Shown: positions 26,582 to 42,436, numbered from the stretch's first letter. The stretch: 64,000 nt of DNA from Variovorax jilinensis (GCF_030316885.1 NZ_JASZYQ010000001.1:1-64000), one strand, 5' to 3'. Notes: generated by a model not told the origin, from the sequence alone. Program-made: numbers and translations.

Positions 26582-27706
26582 TCAGCCGATCCGCAGCAGC
26601 AGCGCCGACGCGGCGCAGACCAGCAGGAAGGGAATGCTGATGCGATGGAACTCGCGCAGCCCGTTGGGCAGCTTCGCGAGCCGCAGCGCGATCAGGTTGG
26701 CCAGCGAGCCCAGCACGCAGCCGAAGCCGCCCACGCTCACGCCTGCGGCCAGCGCCGGCAGGTCGCGCACGAAGGGATCGAGCACGATGGTGGCCGGCAC
26801 GTTGCTGATCACCTGCGATGTCACGATCGCCGCCAGGTAGGCGCGCCAGCCCTCGTCGATCGGCAGGCCGCCGAGCAGCGTCGCCACTGCGGGCAGCTCG
26901 GCCAGCTGGCGCAGGTCGACGAACATCAGCGCGATGATCGCGAGCAGCGCCCAGTCGATCCCGAGCAGCACGCGCGGGCGCAGCAGCAGGAAGGCGCCGA
27001 ACACCAGGCCCAGACCTGGAAGCAACCAGTGGCGGTCGAGCGCGACCACGAAGGCGACGAAGAGCACGGCCGACAGCGCGAGCAGGCGCGGCTGCACCGG
27101 CGCTGCGTCGGCCGAAGGCTTGAGTGCGATCGGTTCGCGCGGCATCAGGAACCAGACCGCGACGAACAGCCAGAACAGCATGACGCCCACGGTCGGCGCC
27201 ATCATCGCGACGAAGCCGAAGAAGCTCTCGCCCGAGCGGTGCCAGAGGAACAGGTTCTGCGGATTGCCGATCGGCGTCAGCGCCGAGCCGGCGTTCACCG
27301 CCAGCGCCTCGATCACCACCAGCCGTGCAAGCGGCAGGTGCGCCTGCGTGGCGAGAACGCGGGTCAGCGGCACCAGCAGGAACAGGCTCACGTCGTTGGT
27401 GACCAGCGCCGACAGCAGCGCCGCGCTGGCCGCCAGCAGCATCGCGAGGCCGCGCAGGCTGGAAGTGCGCGCGAGCAGCCGCGCGGCCGTGGCCTGCAGC
27501 ATGCCGCTGCGTTCGACGCCCTGCGTGATCGCGAGCAGCCCCGCCAGTGCGCCGATGGTCTGCCAGTCGACCAGCCGCACGTAGTCCATCGGCGCGCGCG
27601 GTCGCACCACGGCGAACAGCAGCGCCGCCGCGATCAGCACCCAGAGCAGCGCGTTGCCGCCGCCGCCGTGTTCGTCGGGCGCCTTGTCAGCGCCCGTAGC
27701 CGTCAC
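26582..27706 (-). CDS. Ion transporter superfamily anion permease (SLC13/ArsB-like)
   Basis: 374 residues with about ten membrane segments. The conserved hairpin motifs are TNDVSLFLLVPLTR and NAGSALTPIGNPQNLFLWH in the first half and SQVISNVPATIVLDPF plus GCVLGSLANLIALRLAK in the second, as in CitMHS/ArsB/SLC13 transporters. It probably carries a carboxylate or other anion with a cation. It overlaps the acyl-CoA ligase gene by 20 bases, and an acid importer coupled to an acid-CoA ligase would make sense. Confidence 0.85.
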   Translation of the reverse strand: MTATGADKAPDEHGGGGNALLWVLIAAALLFAVVRPRAPMDYVRLVDWQTIGALAGLLAITQGVERSGMLQATAARLLARTSSLRGLAMLLAASAALLSALVTNDVSLFLLVPLTRVLATQAHLPLARLVVIEALAVNAGSALTPIGNPQNLFLWHRSGESFFGFVAMMAPTVGVMLFWLFVAVWFLMPREPIALKPSADAAPVQPRLLALSAVLFVAFVVALDRHWLLPGLGLVFGAFLLLRPRVLLGIDWALLAIIALMFVDLRQLAELPAVATLLGGLPIDEGWRAYLAAIVTSQVISNVPATIVLDPFVRDLPALAAGVSVGGFGCVLGSLANLIALRLAKLPNGLREFHRISIPFLLVCAASALLLRIG

Positions 27707-29231
27707 GCAGTTCCCGCTTGAGCACCTTGCCGATCGCGCTGCGCGGCAGTTCGTCGATGAAGCGCAGGCCGGACAGCCGCTGGGTCTTGCCGAGCTGGTC
27801 GTTGGTCCACTGCAGCAGCGTCTCGGCGGCGGTGTCGTCGCCAGTGCGTCGCACCACGAAGGCCACCGGCGTCTCGCCCCATTGCGTCGAAGGGACGCCG
27901 ACCACCGCCACGTCGGCGACGGCCGGATGGGCGCGCATCACGGCCTCGAGGTCGCTCGGATAGATGTTGAAGCCGCCGCTGATGATCATGTCCTTCCTGC
28001 GATCGAACAGGGTCAGGAAGCCGTCTTCGTCGAAGCGCCCGACATCGCCGGTGCGGATGAAGCGCTTGCCTTCGGGATCGAACCATTCGGCCTCGCGCGT
28101 CTTCCCGGGCTGGCGGTGGTAGCCGGCCATCATGCCGGCCGAATGGCCGACCACCTCGCCGGCCTCGCCGCGCGCGACCTCGCGGCCTTCCTCGTCGATC
28201 AGCCGGATGTCGTGGCCCTCGGCCGGTTGGCCCACGGTGTGGAGCTTGGCCGGATGCAGGTGGGCCTCGAGGATGCAGGTGCCGCCGCCTTCGGTCATGC
28301 CGTAGAACTCGATCAGGCCGCCGGGCCAGCGCTTGAGCACGTCGGCCTTGAGCGCCGCGTGGAAGGGCGCGCTGGTGCTGAACTTGTACTTGAAGCTGCC
28401 GAGGTCGTGGCCATCGAAGTCGGGTCGCGCCATCAGCCGCTGGTACTGCACCGGCACCAGCATGGTGTGCGTGACGCGGCGCGCCTCGGCCAGCTTCAGA
28501 TAGGCCGCGGCGTCGAACTTGGGCATCAGGATCACGCAGCCGCCGAAGGCCAGCGTCGGGAAGAAGACGACCAGCGTGGTGTTCGAGTAGAGCGGCGTCG
28601 ACAGCAGCGTGACCGTGTCGGGCCCGTATTCGTAGGTGGCGCCGCGCCGCACATGCGACCAGCGCATGCCGTGGCCCTGAACGATGCCCTTGGGCTCGCC
28701 GGTGGTGCCGGACGAATAGATGATGTTGAACGGCGAGGCCGGCTGCACGTCGACCGGCCGCGGCTGCGCGCCAGGCGGCGCCAGCCAGGCCTCGAACGCG
28801 TGGCCGACCTGCGAACCATCGAGCGCGATGCGCGCGACGCCGCCCGGCTCGGCCGGTCCGATCACCTCGGCGGCCGAGGCGTCGCTGAACAGGATGCGGG
28901 CGTCGGCGTCCGAGATCATGCGCGCCAGGCTGGCGGGCGTGGAGCCGGGCGCCAGCGGGGCCACGGCCACGCCCGCGCGCAACGCGCCCAGGAACACCGC
29001 TGCATAGTGCACCGACGAGGCGGCACACACCGCAATCGCATCACCGGCCGCAAGACCGTCTCGCTGCAGCGCGGCGGCGATGCGGTCCATCAGCGCGTCG
29101 AGCGCACCCCAGCTCAGTTCGCCCAGCGGGTCGACCAGCGCGAGCCGCTCGGGCGCCTCGCGGGCATGGATGCGGATCAGATCGGTGATGACGCCGAAGT
29201 CGCGCTCGATGGCTGTCTCGAAATTGCTCAT
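27687..29231 (-). CDS. AMP-dependent acyl-CoA synthetase/ligase
   Basis: 514 residues of the ANL superfamily. The P-loop is YSSGTTGEPKG at about 170, EFYGMTEGGG is the A5-type motif, TGDVGRFDEDGFLTLFDRRKD is the hinge, and the catalytic lysine is in RSAIGKVLKREL near the C-terminus. It activates a carboxylic acid to its CoA ester through an acyl-AMP. Substrate class unknown. It is translationally coupled to the downstream anion permease. Confidence 0.93.
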   Translation of the reverse strand: MSNFETAIERDFGVITDLIRIHAREAPERLALVDPLGELSWGALDALMDRIAAALQRDGLAAGDAIAVCAASSVHYAAVFLGALRAGVAVAPLAPGSTPASLARMISDADARILFSDASAAEVIGPAEPGGVARIALDGSQVGHAFEAWLAPPGAQPRPVDVQPASPFNIIYSSGTTGEPKGIVQGHGMRWSHVRRGATYEYGPDTVTLLSTPLYSNTTLVVFFPTLAFGGCVILMPKFDAAAYLKLAEARRVTHTMLVPVQYQRLMARPDFDGHDLGSFKYKFSTSAPFHAALKADVLKRWPGGLIEFYGMTEGGGTCILEAHLHPAKLHTVGQPAEGHDIRLIDEEGREVARGEAGEVVGHSAGMMAGYHRQPGKTREAEWFDPEGKRFIRTGDVGRFDEDGFLTLFDRRKDMIISGGFNIYPSDLEAVMRAHPAVADVAVVGVPSTQWGETPVAFVVRRTGDDTAAETLLQWTNDQLGKTQRLSGLRFIDELPRSAIGKVLKRELRDGYGR

Positions 29232-29328
29232 GGCCTGTGAACCCGTCGCTCGAAAGATGCCGGGAATCTTACGCGGCAGCGCCGCGCGCAGCCGGCCCGC
29301 GTCGCGATCGGACCGGGCCGCAGGCCGG

Positions 29329-30309
29329 CTAGACGCCCGCCGCGTGCGCCTGCTGGTCAGCGTGGTAGCTCGAGCGCACCATCGCGCCCACGGCGGCGTG
29401 GCTGAAGCCCATCTTGTAGGCCTCTTCCTCGAACATCTTGAAGGTGTCGGGGTGCACGTAGCGGCGCACCGGCAGGTGGCTGCCGCTCGGCGACAGGTAC
29501 TGGCCGATGGTCAGCATGTCGATGTCGTGCGCGCGCATGTCGCGCATCACCTGCAGGATCTCTTCGTCGGTCTCGCCGAGGCCGACCATGATGCCGCTCT
29601 TGGTCGGCACCGCCGGGTGCAGCGCCTTGAACTTCTTCAGCAGGTTGAGGCTGAACTGGTAGTCGCTGCCCGGGCGCGCTTCCTTGTAGAGGCGCGGCGC
29701 GGTCTCGAGGTTGTGGTTCATCACGTCGGGCGGCGCGGCCTTGAGGATCTCGAGGGCACGGTCGTCGCGGCCGCGGAAGTCGGGCACCAGGATCTCGATC
29801 TGGGTGGCCGGCGACAGCTCGCGCGTGTGGCGGATGCAGTCGACGAAATGCTGGCTGCCACCGTCGCGCAGGTCGTCGCGGTCGACGCTCGTGATCACCA
29901 CGTACTTGAGGCGCAGCTTCGCGATGGTCTTCGCGAGGTTCAGCGGCTCGTCCTTGTCGAGCGGATCAGGCCGGCCGTGGCCCACGTCGCAGAAGGGGCA
30001 GCGACGCGTGCACTTGTCGCCCATGATCATGAAGGTGGCGGTGCCGTTGCCGAAGCATTCGCCGATGTTGGGGCAGGAGGCCTCTTCGCAGACGGTGTGC
30101 AGGTTGCTCTCGCGCAGGATCTGCTTGATCTCGTAGAAGCGGGTGGTCGGCGAGCCGGCCTTGACGCGGATCCACTCGGGCTTCTTGAGCACCTCGCCCT
30201 GCACCACCTTGACCGGGATGCGCGACAGCTTGGCCGCGGCCTTCTGCTTGGCCAGCGGGTTGTAGCTTTCGGACGGTTGGGCGTCGCGGACGACTTCGGC
30301 GGTGCTCAT
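29329..30309 (-). CDS. lipA: Lipoyl synthase
   Basis: 326 residues. The auxiliary 4Fe-4S cluster ligands are Cys74, Cys79 and Cys85 in [12 protein letters not shown] with the C-terminal RSSYHA serine; the radical-SAM cluster uses Cys100, Cys104 and Cys107 in CTRRCPFC. It inserts two sulfurs into protein-bound octanoyl groups. It follows lipB at 22 bases in the same direction, the usual pair. Confidence 0.98.
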   Translation of the reverse strand: MSTAEVVRDAQPSESYNPLAKQKAAAKLSRIPVKVVQGEVLKKPEWIRVKAGSPTTRFYEIKQILRESNLHTVCEEASCPNIGECFGNGTATFMIMGDKCTRRCPFCDVGHGRPDPLDKDEPLNLAKTIAKLRLKYVVITSVDRDDLRDGGSQHFVDCIRHTRELSPATQIEILVPDFRGRDDRALEILKAAPPDVMNHNLETAPRLYKEARPGSDYQFSLNLLKKFKALHPAVPTKSGIMVGLGETDEEILQVMRDMRAHDIDMLTIGQYLSPSGSHLPVRRYVHPDTFKMFEEEAYKMGFSHAAVGAMVRSSYHADQQAHAAGV

Positions 30310-30331
30310 GGCAGCTTCTCTCCGGCGGGGC

Positions 30332-30994
30332 TCAGGGCGCGAGGTAGATGGCGAGCTTGTGGCCCAGCACCTGCGCGGCTTCGTCCCAGGTTGTTCGAAC
30401 GCCGATTGTAGAAAGATCGACGGTTTGCAGCCCTGCGTAGCCGCAAGGGTTGATCCGGGCGAAGGGTTCCAGGTCCATCGCGACGTTGAGCGCCACGCCG
30501 TGGTAGGTGCAGTGGCGGCTCACCTTGATGCCCAGCGCGGCGATCTTGCCGAGGCCGCGGAACGGGTCGGCGGGGTGCATGGGCCCGCTCAGCGCGGCGT
30601 GCGAGAAGGGATCGTCCAGGCGCACGTAGATGCCGGGCGCGCCGCCCACGCGATGGCCCGTGACCCCGAAGTGGGCCAGCGTGCGGATCACGGCCTCCTC
30701 GATGCGGTAGACGTATTCCTTGACGTAGTAGCCGGCGCGCTTGAGGTCGATCAGCGGATAGGCCACGACCTGGCCCGGGCCGTGAAAGGTCACCTGGCCG
30801 CCGCGGTCGGTCTGCACCACCGGAATGTCGCCGGGGTTCAGCACGTGATCGGCCTTGCCCGCCAGCCCTTGCGTGTACACCGGCGGATGCTCGCAGAGCC
30901 AGAGCTGGTCGGGGCTCGCGGGCGTGCGCGCCTGCGTGGACTCGCGCATCGCCGCATAGGTCGCGTCGTAGTCGACGCGGCCCAGCAGCTGCAT
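30332..30994 (-). CDS. lipB: Octanoyl-[ACP]:protein N-octanoyltransferase
   Basis: 220 residues from ATG 30994; the open frame continues upstream through the DUF493 gene, so the exact start is uncertain by a few codons. Conserved segments are [30 protein letters not shown], the catalytic lysine in KIAALGIKV and the nucleophilic cysteine in HCTYHG. It moves octanoate from ACP to the lipoyl domains that LipA then sulfurates. Confidence 0.96.
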   Translation of the reverse strand: MQLLGRVDYDATYAAMRESTQARTPASPDQLWLCEHPPVYTQGLAGKADHVLNPGDIPVVQTDRGGQVTFHGPGQVVAYPLIDLKRAGYYVKEYVYRIEEAVIRTLAHFGVTGHRVGGAPGIYVRLDDPFSHAALSGPMHPADPFRGLGKIAALGIKVSRHCTYHGVALNVAMDLEPFARINPCGYAGLQTVDLSTIGVRTTWDEAAQVLGHKLAIYLAP

Positions 30995-31008
30995 CTCGAG
31001 CCCAGCGT

Positions 31009-31302
31009 TCAGAGCACCACCTTGACCATCGGATGGCTCGACAGCGCGCGGTAGATGTCGTCGAGCTGCTCGCGGCTGGTGGCCGTGACCGTGATCGTCA
31101 CGCCCAGGTAGTTGCCGGCCTTGCTGGGGCGAAGCTCGATGGTGGAGGCATCGAACGCCGGATCGAAGCGCTCGGCGACCTGGGTCACGGCATGCACGAA
31201 GCCGTCGACCTTGGCGCCCATGACCTTGATCGGAAACTGGGAGGGGTACTCGATCAGCGATTCCTTGCGGGCGTCGAGCGGGGCGTCGGGTGCGGTGGTC
31301 AT
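31009..31302 (-). CDS. DUF493 (YbeD-like) protein
   Basis: 97 residues from ATG 31302. The core is [40 protein letters not shown] and [18 protein letters not shown], matching the small ACT-like YbeD family that accompanies lipB in many proteobacteria; its function is not established. It overlaps the aminotransferase stop by 4 bases and lies 14 bases from lipB. Confidence 0.92.
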   Translation of the reverse strand: MTTAPDAPLDARKESLIEYPSQFPIKVMGAKVDGFVHAVTQVAERFDPAFDASTIELRPSKAGNYLGVTITVTATSREQLDDIYRALSSHPMVKVVL

Positions 31303-32204
31303 GCGGGTACTCCTTGTTGCTGTGTGCTGCGGGCCTTGGCCCGCTGGTAGCCGGCGTAGAGCGCCTGGTAGATCGGGCCCGGGCGGCCGCTGCCAATGGC
31401 CTGCCCGTCGAGCGTCGCCACCGGCAGGAGCTCCTTGCTGGCCGAGGACAGCAGCAGCTCGTCGGCGCCGAAAACCTCGTCGCGCGCGATGCGCCGCAAC
31501 GAGAAGGCGATGCCGGCCTCGGCGCACAGCCGCTCGATCAGGCCGTAGCGGATGCCCGCGAGCACCAGCTCGTCCTTGGGCGGACCGCTCACGGCGCCGT
31601 CCCTGACCACCCAGACGTTGCTCGACGAGGCTTCGCTGAGCCAGTCGTCGCGGAACATGATCGTCTCCGCGGCGCCGGCCTCGACGCTGATCTGGCGCGC
31701 CAGCACCGCGCCGAGCAGGCTGGTGGTCTTGATGTGCGCCTTCTGCCAGCGGAAGTCGGGCGCGCTCACGCAGGCGACACCCGCGGCGCGCGTCGCCTCC
31801 GAAACGGGCTTCATCGGATTGACCATCACGAACACGGTCGGCACCAGGCCCTGGGGCATCGCGTGGTCGCGCGGCGCCACGCCGCGCGTGACCTGGATGT
31901 AGATGCCCTGCATGCCGGCGCGCTGGGCCGCGGGCGCGGCATCGATCAGCCGCATCGCGATCGCGCGCCACTCGGCGGGCGTGTGCGGATTGCCGATGCG
32001 CAACTCGGCCAGCGAGCGCCCGAGCCGCGCCATGTGCTCGTCGAAGCAGAAGGGCTGGCCGCCATAGGCCGGCACGACCTCGTAGACGCCGTCGCCGAAG
32101 ATGAAGCCGCGATCGAGCACGCTCACCTTGGCTTCGCGAAGCGGGGCGTAGGCGCCGTCGAGGTAACAGGGCGCGTCGGGCAGGGCGTCGGTGATCGGGG
32201 TCAT
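31299..32204 (-). CDS. Class IV aminotransferase, D-amino acid transaminase-like
   Basis: 301 residues of the PLP fold IV family. [19 protein letters not shown] is the D-alanine aminotransferase-type N-terminus, the PLP lysine is in [16 protein letters not shown], and [10 protein letters not shown] is the phosphate-binding region. It interconverts D-amino acids and 2-oxo acids (D-Ala, D-Glu for the cell wall) or acts as a related transaminase. It heads the block with DUF493, lipB and lipA. Confidence 0.9.
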   Translation of the reverse strand: MTPITDALPDAPCYLDGAYAPLREAKVSVLDRGFIFGDGVYEVVPAYGGQPFCFDEHMARLGRSLAELRIGNPHTPAEWRAIAMRLIDAAPAAQRAGMQGIYIQVTRGVAPRDHAMPQGLVPTVFVMVNPMKPVSEATRAAGVACVSAPDFRWQKAHIKTTSLLGAVLARQISVEAGAAETIMFRDDWLSEASSSNVWVVRDGAVSGPPKDELVLAGIRYGLIERLCAEAGIAFSLRRIARDEVFGADELLLSSASKELLPVATLDGQAIGSGRPGPIYQALYAGYQRAKARSTQQQGVPA

Positions 32205-32284
32205 GAAGAATTATGGTGGGGACGCATCGGCCCTTCCCAAGGCCGGGTCAGGGTCCCGTCATGCATCGCCTGGGAACTTTTCCG

Positions 32285-32310
32285 GATCGGCCACAGGGGT
32301 GTGGCTGATC
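32285..32310. promoter_or_regulatory. Palindrome in the divergent region upstream of the atp operon
   Basis: Arms gatcggccaca (32285-32295) and tgtggctgatc (32300-32310) match at 10 of 11 positions around gggg. The right arm covers the -35 zone of the TATAAT promoter that precedes the AtpI-like gene, so it could be an operator for that promoter or for the divergent aminotransferase. There is no T-tract, so it is not a terminator. Confidence 0.5.
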
Positions 32311-32326
32311 GTCATGGGTTTTTACT

Positions 32327-32332
32327 TATAAT
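32327..32332 (+). promoter_or_regulatory. -10 element of the atp operon promoter
   Basis: A perfect TATAAT lies 47 bases before the AtpI-like start. The -35 region (around 32302-32310, tggctgatc) is poor, which would fit a promoter helped or controlled by a protein bound at the adjoining palindrome. Confidence 0.65.
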
Positions 32333-32379
32333 CAATGGCTTTGTAGAAATTCTGGGTCGTCATCCGGGCTTCATTCCAT

Positions 32380-32874
32380 ATGAAAACAATCGCCCGCGAT
32401 GCAGCAAGAGAGTTCCCCGAGGAGGGGCAGGTCGGCCCGGAAGAGGAAGATTTCAAGTCGCTGACCGCCGAAGAGGCGCAGCGGCTGCGCGACAGGAAGC
32501 CGTTGATCTCGCCGTGGCGCGTGATCGCGATTCAGGTCGCCGGAGGGCTCCTGGTGGCATTGGCCGCCTGGGGTCTGACAGGGAGGCAAAATCTGGGGTG
32601 GTCCGCCGGATACGGTGCGCTGGCGGTGATCATTCCCGCGGCGGTTTTCGCGCGGGGACTGACCGGGCGCTTTGCGTCCCTGAATCCGGGTACTGCGGTG
32701 TTCGGGTTCTTCTTGTGGGAAATGGTCAAGATGGCCTTGACGGTGGCGATGCTGATCGCCGCGCCAAGGCTGATTACGGAACTGAGCTGGCCGGCGATGC
32801 TGGTGGGCTTGGTGGTGACAATGAAGTCGGCTTGGGTGGCGGTGATGCTGCACTCGAGACGCCTGAAACTTTGA
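32380..32874 (+). CDS. atpI: AtpI-like ATP synthase subunit I
   Basis: 164 residues. A charged N-terminus of about 50 residues (GPEEEDFKSLTAEEAQRLRD) is followed by four membrane helices ([72 protein letters not shown]). AtpI-type proteins head atp operons and are thought to help assemble the c ring. Position 12 bases before atpB supports the call. Confidence 0.88.
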   Translation: MKTIARDAAREFPEEGQVGPEEEDFKSLTAEEAQRLRDRKPLISPWRVIAIQVAGGLLVALAAWGLTGRQNLGWSAGYGALAVIIPAAVFARGLTGRFASLNPGTAVFGFFLWEMVKMALTVAMLIAAPRLITELSWPAMLVGLVVTMKSAWVAVMLHSRRLKL

Positions 32875-32886
32875 GACGAGTAACGG

Positions 32887-33756
32887 ATGGCTGCTGAAAA
32901 CGCTGCGGAACATGGTCAGACCGCTGGTGAATACATCGTTCACCACTTGACCCATCTTCAGAGCTCCAAGCCCGGAGGCGTCGCCGACCTCTCCGTCTTC
33001 AATTTCGACTCGCTCTTCTTCTCGATCACGCTCGGCGTGCTGGGCTGCTGGCTGCTCTGGCTGGCTGCCCGCAAGGCCACCTCGGGTGTGCCGGGGCGCT
33101 TCCAGGCTGCGGTCGAGATCCTGGTCGAGATCGTCGACCAGCAGGCCAAGGGCATCGTCCACAACGTCGAGAGCCGCAAGTACGTGGCTCCGCTGGCGCT
33201 GACGATCTTCGTCTGGATCTTCATGCTCAACGCGATGGACCTGCTGCCGGTCGATCTGCTGCCCGCCCTGTGGGCCAAGGTCTTCGGCATTGCCGGCGCC
33301 GACCCGCACCAGGCCTATCTGCGCGTCGTGCCCACGGCCGACCTCTCGGTGGCAATGGGCATGTCGGTCACGGTGCTGCTGATCTGCCTGTACTACAACA
33401 TCAAGATCAAGGGCCTCGGCGGCTGGATCCACGAGCTGTTCACCGCGCCCTTCGGCAACCACTGGGCGCTGTACCCCTTCAACTTCGCGATGCAGATGAT
33501 CGAGTTCATCGCGAAGACCGTTTCGCACGGCATGCGGTTGTTCGGCAACATGTACGCCGGCGAACTGATCTTCCTGCTGATCGCCTTGATGGGCGGTGCC
33601 TGGACCCTGTCCGCCACCGGCATCTTCCTCGCGCTGGGCCACATCATCGCCGGTACGGCGTGGGCCATCTTCCACATCCTGATCATCACGTTGCAGGCCT
33701 TCGTGTTCATGATGCTGACGCTGGTCTACATCGGCCAGGCGCACGATCACCACTGA
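32887..33756 (+). CDS. atpB: ATP synthase F0 subunit a
   Basis: 289 residues with about six membrane helices. The essential arginine of the proton path is in SHGMRLFGNMYAGE, and GHIIAGTAWAIFHILIITLQ holds the last helix. Subunit a forms the two proton half-channels against the c ring. Second gene of a complete atpIBEFHAGDC operon. Confidence 0.97.
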   Translation: MAAENAAEHGQTAGEYIVHHLTHLQSSKPGGVADLSVFNFDSLFFSITLGVLGCWLLWLAARKATSGVPGRFQAAVEILVEIVDQQAKGIVHNVESRKYVAPLALTIFVWIFMLNAMDLLPVDLLPALWAKVFGIAGADPHQAYLRVVPTADLSVAMGMSVTVLLICLYYNIKIKGLGGWIHELFTAPFGNHWALYPFNFAMQMIEFIAKTVSHGMRLFGNMYAGELIFLLIALMGGAWTLSATGIFLALGHIIAGTAWAIFHILIITLQAFVFMMLTLVYIGQAHDHH

Positions 33757-34074
<318 letters not shown>

Positions 34075-34154
34075 TCGGGTTTGGGCTTTCTCGTCGAACC
34101 CCAGTCGTTCCTCGCTGAATGGCCTCCGATTCATTCCCAAAGAGAGGGTGAAAA

Positions 34155-34625
34155 GTGAGCATTACCGGTACCCTGATCGTCCAGATGATCGTGTTCCTGA
34201 TTCTTGTCGGGTTCACGATGAAGTTTGTATGGCCGCCGATCGCCAAGGCGCTGGACGAACGTGCCCAGAAGATCGCCGAAGGCCTCGCAGCCGCCGACAA
34301 GGCCAAGAGCGAACTGTCCGCCGCCAACAAGCGCGTGGAAGTCGAGCTCGGCCAGGCGCGCAACGAGTCCGCCCAGCGTCTTGCAGATGCCGAACGTCGT
34401 GCGCAGGCCATCGTTGAAGAGGCCAAGGGCCGCGCCACCGAAGAAGGCAACAAGATCGTTGCGGCCGCCCGCGCGGAAGCCGAACAGCAGGCCGTGAAGG
34501 CACGCGAAGCGCTGCGCGAGCAGGTTGCTGCGCTGGCCGTCAAGGGTGCCGAGCAGATCCTGCGCAAGGAAGTGAATCCGGCCGTCCACGCCGATTTGCT
34601 CGCCCGCCTGCAGACCGAGCTCTGA
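34155..34625 (+). CDS. atpF: ATP synthase F0 subunit b
   Basis: 156 residues from GTG 34155, preceded by gagagggtg. One N-terminal membrane helix ([20 protein letters not shown]) is followed by a long charged helix of [13 protein letters not shown] type that dimerises as the peripheral stalk. The 80-base gap after atpE has no ORF. Length and composition match E. coli subunit b. Confidence 0.96.
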   Translation: MSITGTLIVQMIVFLILVGFTMKFVWPPIAKALDERAQKIAEGLAAADKAKSELSAANKRVEVELGQARNESAQRLADAERRAQAIVEEAKGRATEEGNKIVAAARAEAEQQAVKAREALREQVAALAVKGAEQILRKEVNPAVHADLLARLQTEL

Positions 34626-34631
34626 TCACGT

Positions 34632-35162
34632 ATGGCCGAACTCGCCACCATCGCACGTCCCTACGCTGAGGCGCTCTACAAGGCGTCGGCGAACGATCTC
34701 GCCGGCACCGGCGCCTGGCTCGAACGCGTTGCCGCGATCGCCGGCAACGCCGAGCTGCTGCAGTTCGCGGACAACCCCAGGGCCACGCCCGAGCAGGTGC
34801 TCGGCGTCGTCGCCGGTGCGCACGGTTCGCCGCTGCCTGCCAGCGCGAACAACTTCCTGATGGCACTGCTCGAGAACGGCCGCTTCACCGCGCTGCCCGA
34901 GATCGCCAGGCAGTTCCGCACGCTCGCGAACGCACAGAGCGGCTCGTCCGATGCGGTGGTCTACAGCGCCTTCCCGATCGACGATGCAGCCCTGGGCAAC
35001 ATCTCCGCCGCGCTCGAAAAGCGTTTCGGCCGCAAGCTGCAGTTCTCGGTCCAGCAGGACCCGTCGCTGATCGGCGGCATTCGTGTGGTGGTCGGTGACG
35101 AAGTGCTCGACACCTCCGTCAAAGCGCGCCTTGAACAAATGAAAGTTGCGCTGGCTGCCTGA
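34632..35162 (+). CDS. atpH: ATP synthase F1 subunit delta
   Basis: 176 residues starting [19 protein letters not shown], with [19 protein letters not shown] and the C-terminal [20 protein letters not shown]. It caps the F1 head and binds the b dimer as part of the stator. Six bases separate it from atpF. Confidence 0.97.
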   Translation: MAELATIARPYAEALYKASANDLAGTGAWLERVAAIAGNAELLQFADNPRATPEQVLGVVAGAHGSPLPASANNFLMALLENGRFTALPEIARQFRTLANAQSGSSDAVVYSAFPIDDAALGNISAALEKRFGRKLQFSVQQDPSLIGGIRVVVGDEVLDTSVKARLEQMKVALAA

Positions 35163-35200
35163 CGGCCGCCAGCCCCTTACAAAGAAAGAAGGAAAGAGTC

Positions 35201-36754
<1,554 letters not shown>

Positions 36755-36778
36755 TCGACGACCAAGGAAGGAACGCTC

Positions 36779-39114
<2,336 letters not shown>

Positions 39115-39123
39115 GGAATCACC

Positions 39124-39543
39124 ATGGCAGGCACCATTCAAGTCAACGTGGTCAGCGCCGAGGAGTCCATCTTCTCGGGCGAGGCCAAGTTCGTTGCTCT
39201 GCCCGGTGAAGCCGGCGAGCTCGGCATCTATCCGCGCCACACGCCGCTGATCACGCGCATCCGCCCTGGCGCGGTGCGCATCGAGACGGCCGACGGCGGC
39301 GAGGAATTTGTCTTCGTGGCGGGTGGCATCCTCGAGGTGCAGCCGACCACCGTGACCGTGCTGTCCGACACCGCGATCCGCGGCAAGGACCTCGACGACG
39401 AGAAGGCCAATGCCGCCAAGGCCGTCGCCGAGGAAGCGCTCAAGAACGCCAAGACCGACATCGACATCGCGATGGCGCAGTCGGAGCTGGCGGTCATGGC
39501 CGCTCAACTGGCCGCTCTGCGCAAGTACCGCCAGAAGAAATGA
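39124..39543 (+). CDS. atpC: ATP synthase F1 subunit epsilon
   Basis: 139 residues, N-terminal beta-barrel ([36 protein letters not shown]) and two C-terminal helices ([32 protein letters not shown]) that can inhibit hydrolysis. Last gene of the operon; a terminator follows within 25 bases. Confidence 0.97.
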   Translation: MAGTIQVNVVSAEESIFSGEAKFVALPGEAGELGIYPRHTPLITRIRPGAVRIETADGGEEFVFVAGGILEVQPTTVTVLSDTAIRGKDLDDEKANAAKAVAEEALKNAKTDIDIAMAQSELAVMAAQLAALRKYRQKK

Positions 39544-39564
39544 GCGCCAGCGCTCGCTGACCAC

Positions 39565-39591
39565 AGGCCGCCTTCGGGCGGCCTTTTCGTT
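39565..39591 (+). terminator. Terminator of the atp operon
   Basis: An 8-bp stem (aggccgcc/ggcggcct) closed by a stable ttcg tetraloop at 39573-39576 is followed by tttcgtt. It lies 22 bases after the atpC stop. Confidence 0.88.
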
Positions 39592-39629
39592 GGCGCCAAC
39601 CATCTGCACTCAACTTCGACCTTAATTTG

Positions 39630-39652
39630 GCCGAAGATAAGTCTTGTTCGGC
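39630..39652. promoter_or_regulatory. Inverted-repeat operator candidate before the ROK gene
   Basis: GCCGAA (39630-39635) and TTCGGC (39647-39652) form a perfect 6-bp inverted repeat with an 11-base spacer, centre to centre 17 bases. It covers the -35 hexamer of the promoter below, so a bound repressor would block it. The ROK regulator encoded downstream is the natural candidate, by autoregulation. Confidence 0.5.
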
Positions 39653-39672
39653 TGAAGCCGGGCCTCTAGTAT
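39644..39672 (+). promoter_or_regulatory. Promoter of the ROK-ABC transporter operon
   Basis: TTGTTC (39644-39649), a 17-base spacer and TAGTAT (39667-39672) make a fair sigma-70 promoter 65 bases before the ROK start. Confidence 0.65.
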
Positions 39673-39736
39673 TCGCTTCGTTTCGCCGCCGGCCTCGCCG
39701 CGCGGCGGAGAAGAACAAGAGACCGGAGACAAGAGC

Positions 39737-40935
39737 TTGGCCCCCTGGAGCCGATTGAGCGCCGACGAGATGCAGCTGCTGCAGACCACCTTCTGGTCGT
39801 CCGGCGGCTCGCGTCATGGCATGGCCGAGCAGCTCGGGTTCTCCAAGAGCAAGGCCAATGCGCTGATCGCCGGGCTGGTGGAGCAGGGCCTGCTGGCTGA
39901 AGCCGGCCTGCAGCGCTCCTCGGGCGGCCGCCGGCCGGAAAACCTCGAACTGCATTCGGGCCTGGGCGTCGTGGTCGGGGTCGACGTCGGCGCCACCAGC
40001 CTCGACGTCGCCGTCCTTGGCGCCGGCCTGTCGGTGCTCGCGCACCATGGCGAAGCCGCCGACGTTCGCAAGGGCCCGGGCGTGGTGCTGGCCCGCGTGC
40101 GCGAACTCGTGCGCGAACTGCTTGCACAGACCGGTTTCGGCGCCCGCCAGGTGCTCGGCATCGGCATCGGCGTGCCGGGCCCGGTCAACTTCGAGATCGG
40201 CCAGCTCGTGAATCCGCCGCTGATGCCGGCCTGGGACAGCTTCTCGATCCGCGACTACCTGCGCGAGGACTACGCGGCACCGGTGTTCGTCGACAACGAC
40301 GTCAACCTCATGGCGCTCGGCGAGCTGTGGCGCATGAAGCGCTCGCTCTCGAACTTCCTCGTGATCAAGGTCGGCACCGGCATCGGCTGCGGCATCGTCT
40401 GCCACGGCGAGGTGTATCGCGGCGCGGCCGGCTCGGCGGGCGACGTCGGCCACATCTGCGTCGACCAGGAAGGGCCGCGCTGCCATTGCGGCAACCTGGG
40501 CTGCGTCGAGGCGATGGCGGCGGGACCTGCGATCACCCGGATGGCGGTGGAAGCCGCCGAATCCGGCCAGAGCGAGGCCCTGGCCGAATGTCTGCGCGCG
40601 CATGGCCGCATCGAGGCGATCGACGTCGGCCAGGCCAGCCGCGCCGGGGACGCCTCGGCCAACGCGATCGTGCAGCGCGCCGGCAGCCTGATCGGCCAGA
40701 TGCTGGCCTCGATCGTGAACTTCTTCAATCCGTCGCACGTCTTCATCGGCGGCGGCATCACGCGCATCGGGCCGCTGTTCCTGGCGGCCGTGCGGCAGAG
40801 CGTCTACCAGCGCTCGCTGGCGCTGTCGACGCGCCATCTCGAGATCCAGTACACGCCGCTGGGCGCGCAGGCCGGCCTGATCGGCGCCGGCGTGCTGGCG
40901 ATGAACGAGACGCTCAAGGTGCGCGGGGTGGCGCC

Positions 40936-40939
<4 letters not shown>
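39737..40939 (+). CDS. ROK-family transcriptional regulator
   Basis: 400 residues from TTG 39737, with ggag eight bases upstream; ATG 39770 is the alternative but would cut into the DNA-binding part. An N-terminal winged helix (HGMAEQLGFSKSKANALIAG) is followed by a ROK ATPase-like domain: VVGVDVGATSLDVAV, the zinc site CHCGNLGCVEAM and FIGGGITRIGPLF. ROK regulators respond to sugars or sugar phosphates. Its stop overlaps the ABC ATPase start (ATGA), so it is part of the operon it presumably controls. Confidence 0.92.
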
Positions 40940-42436
<1,497 letters not shown>

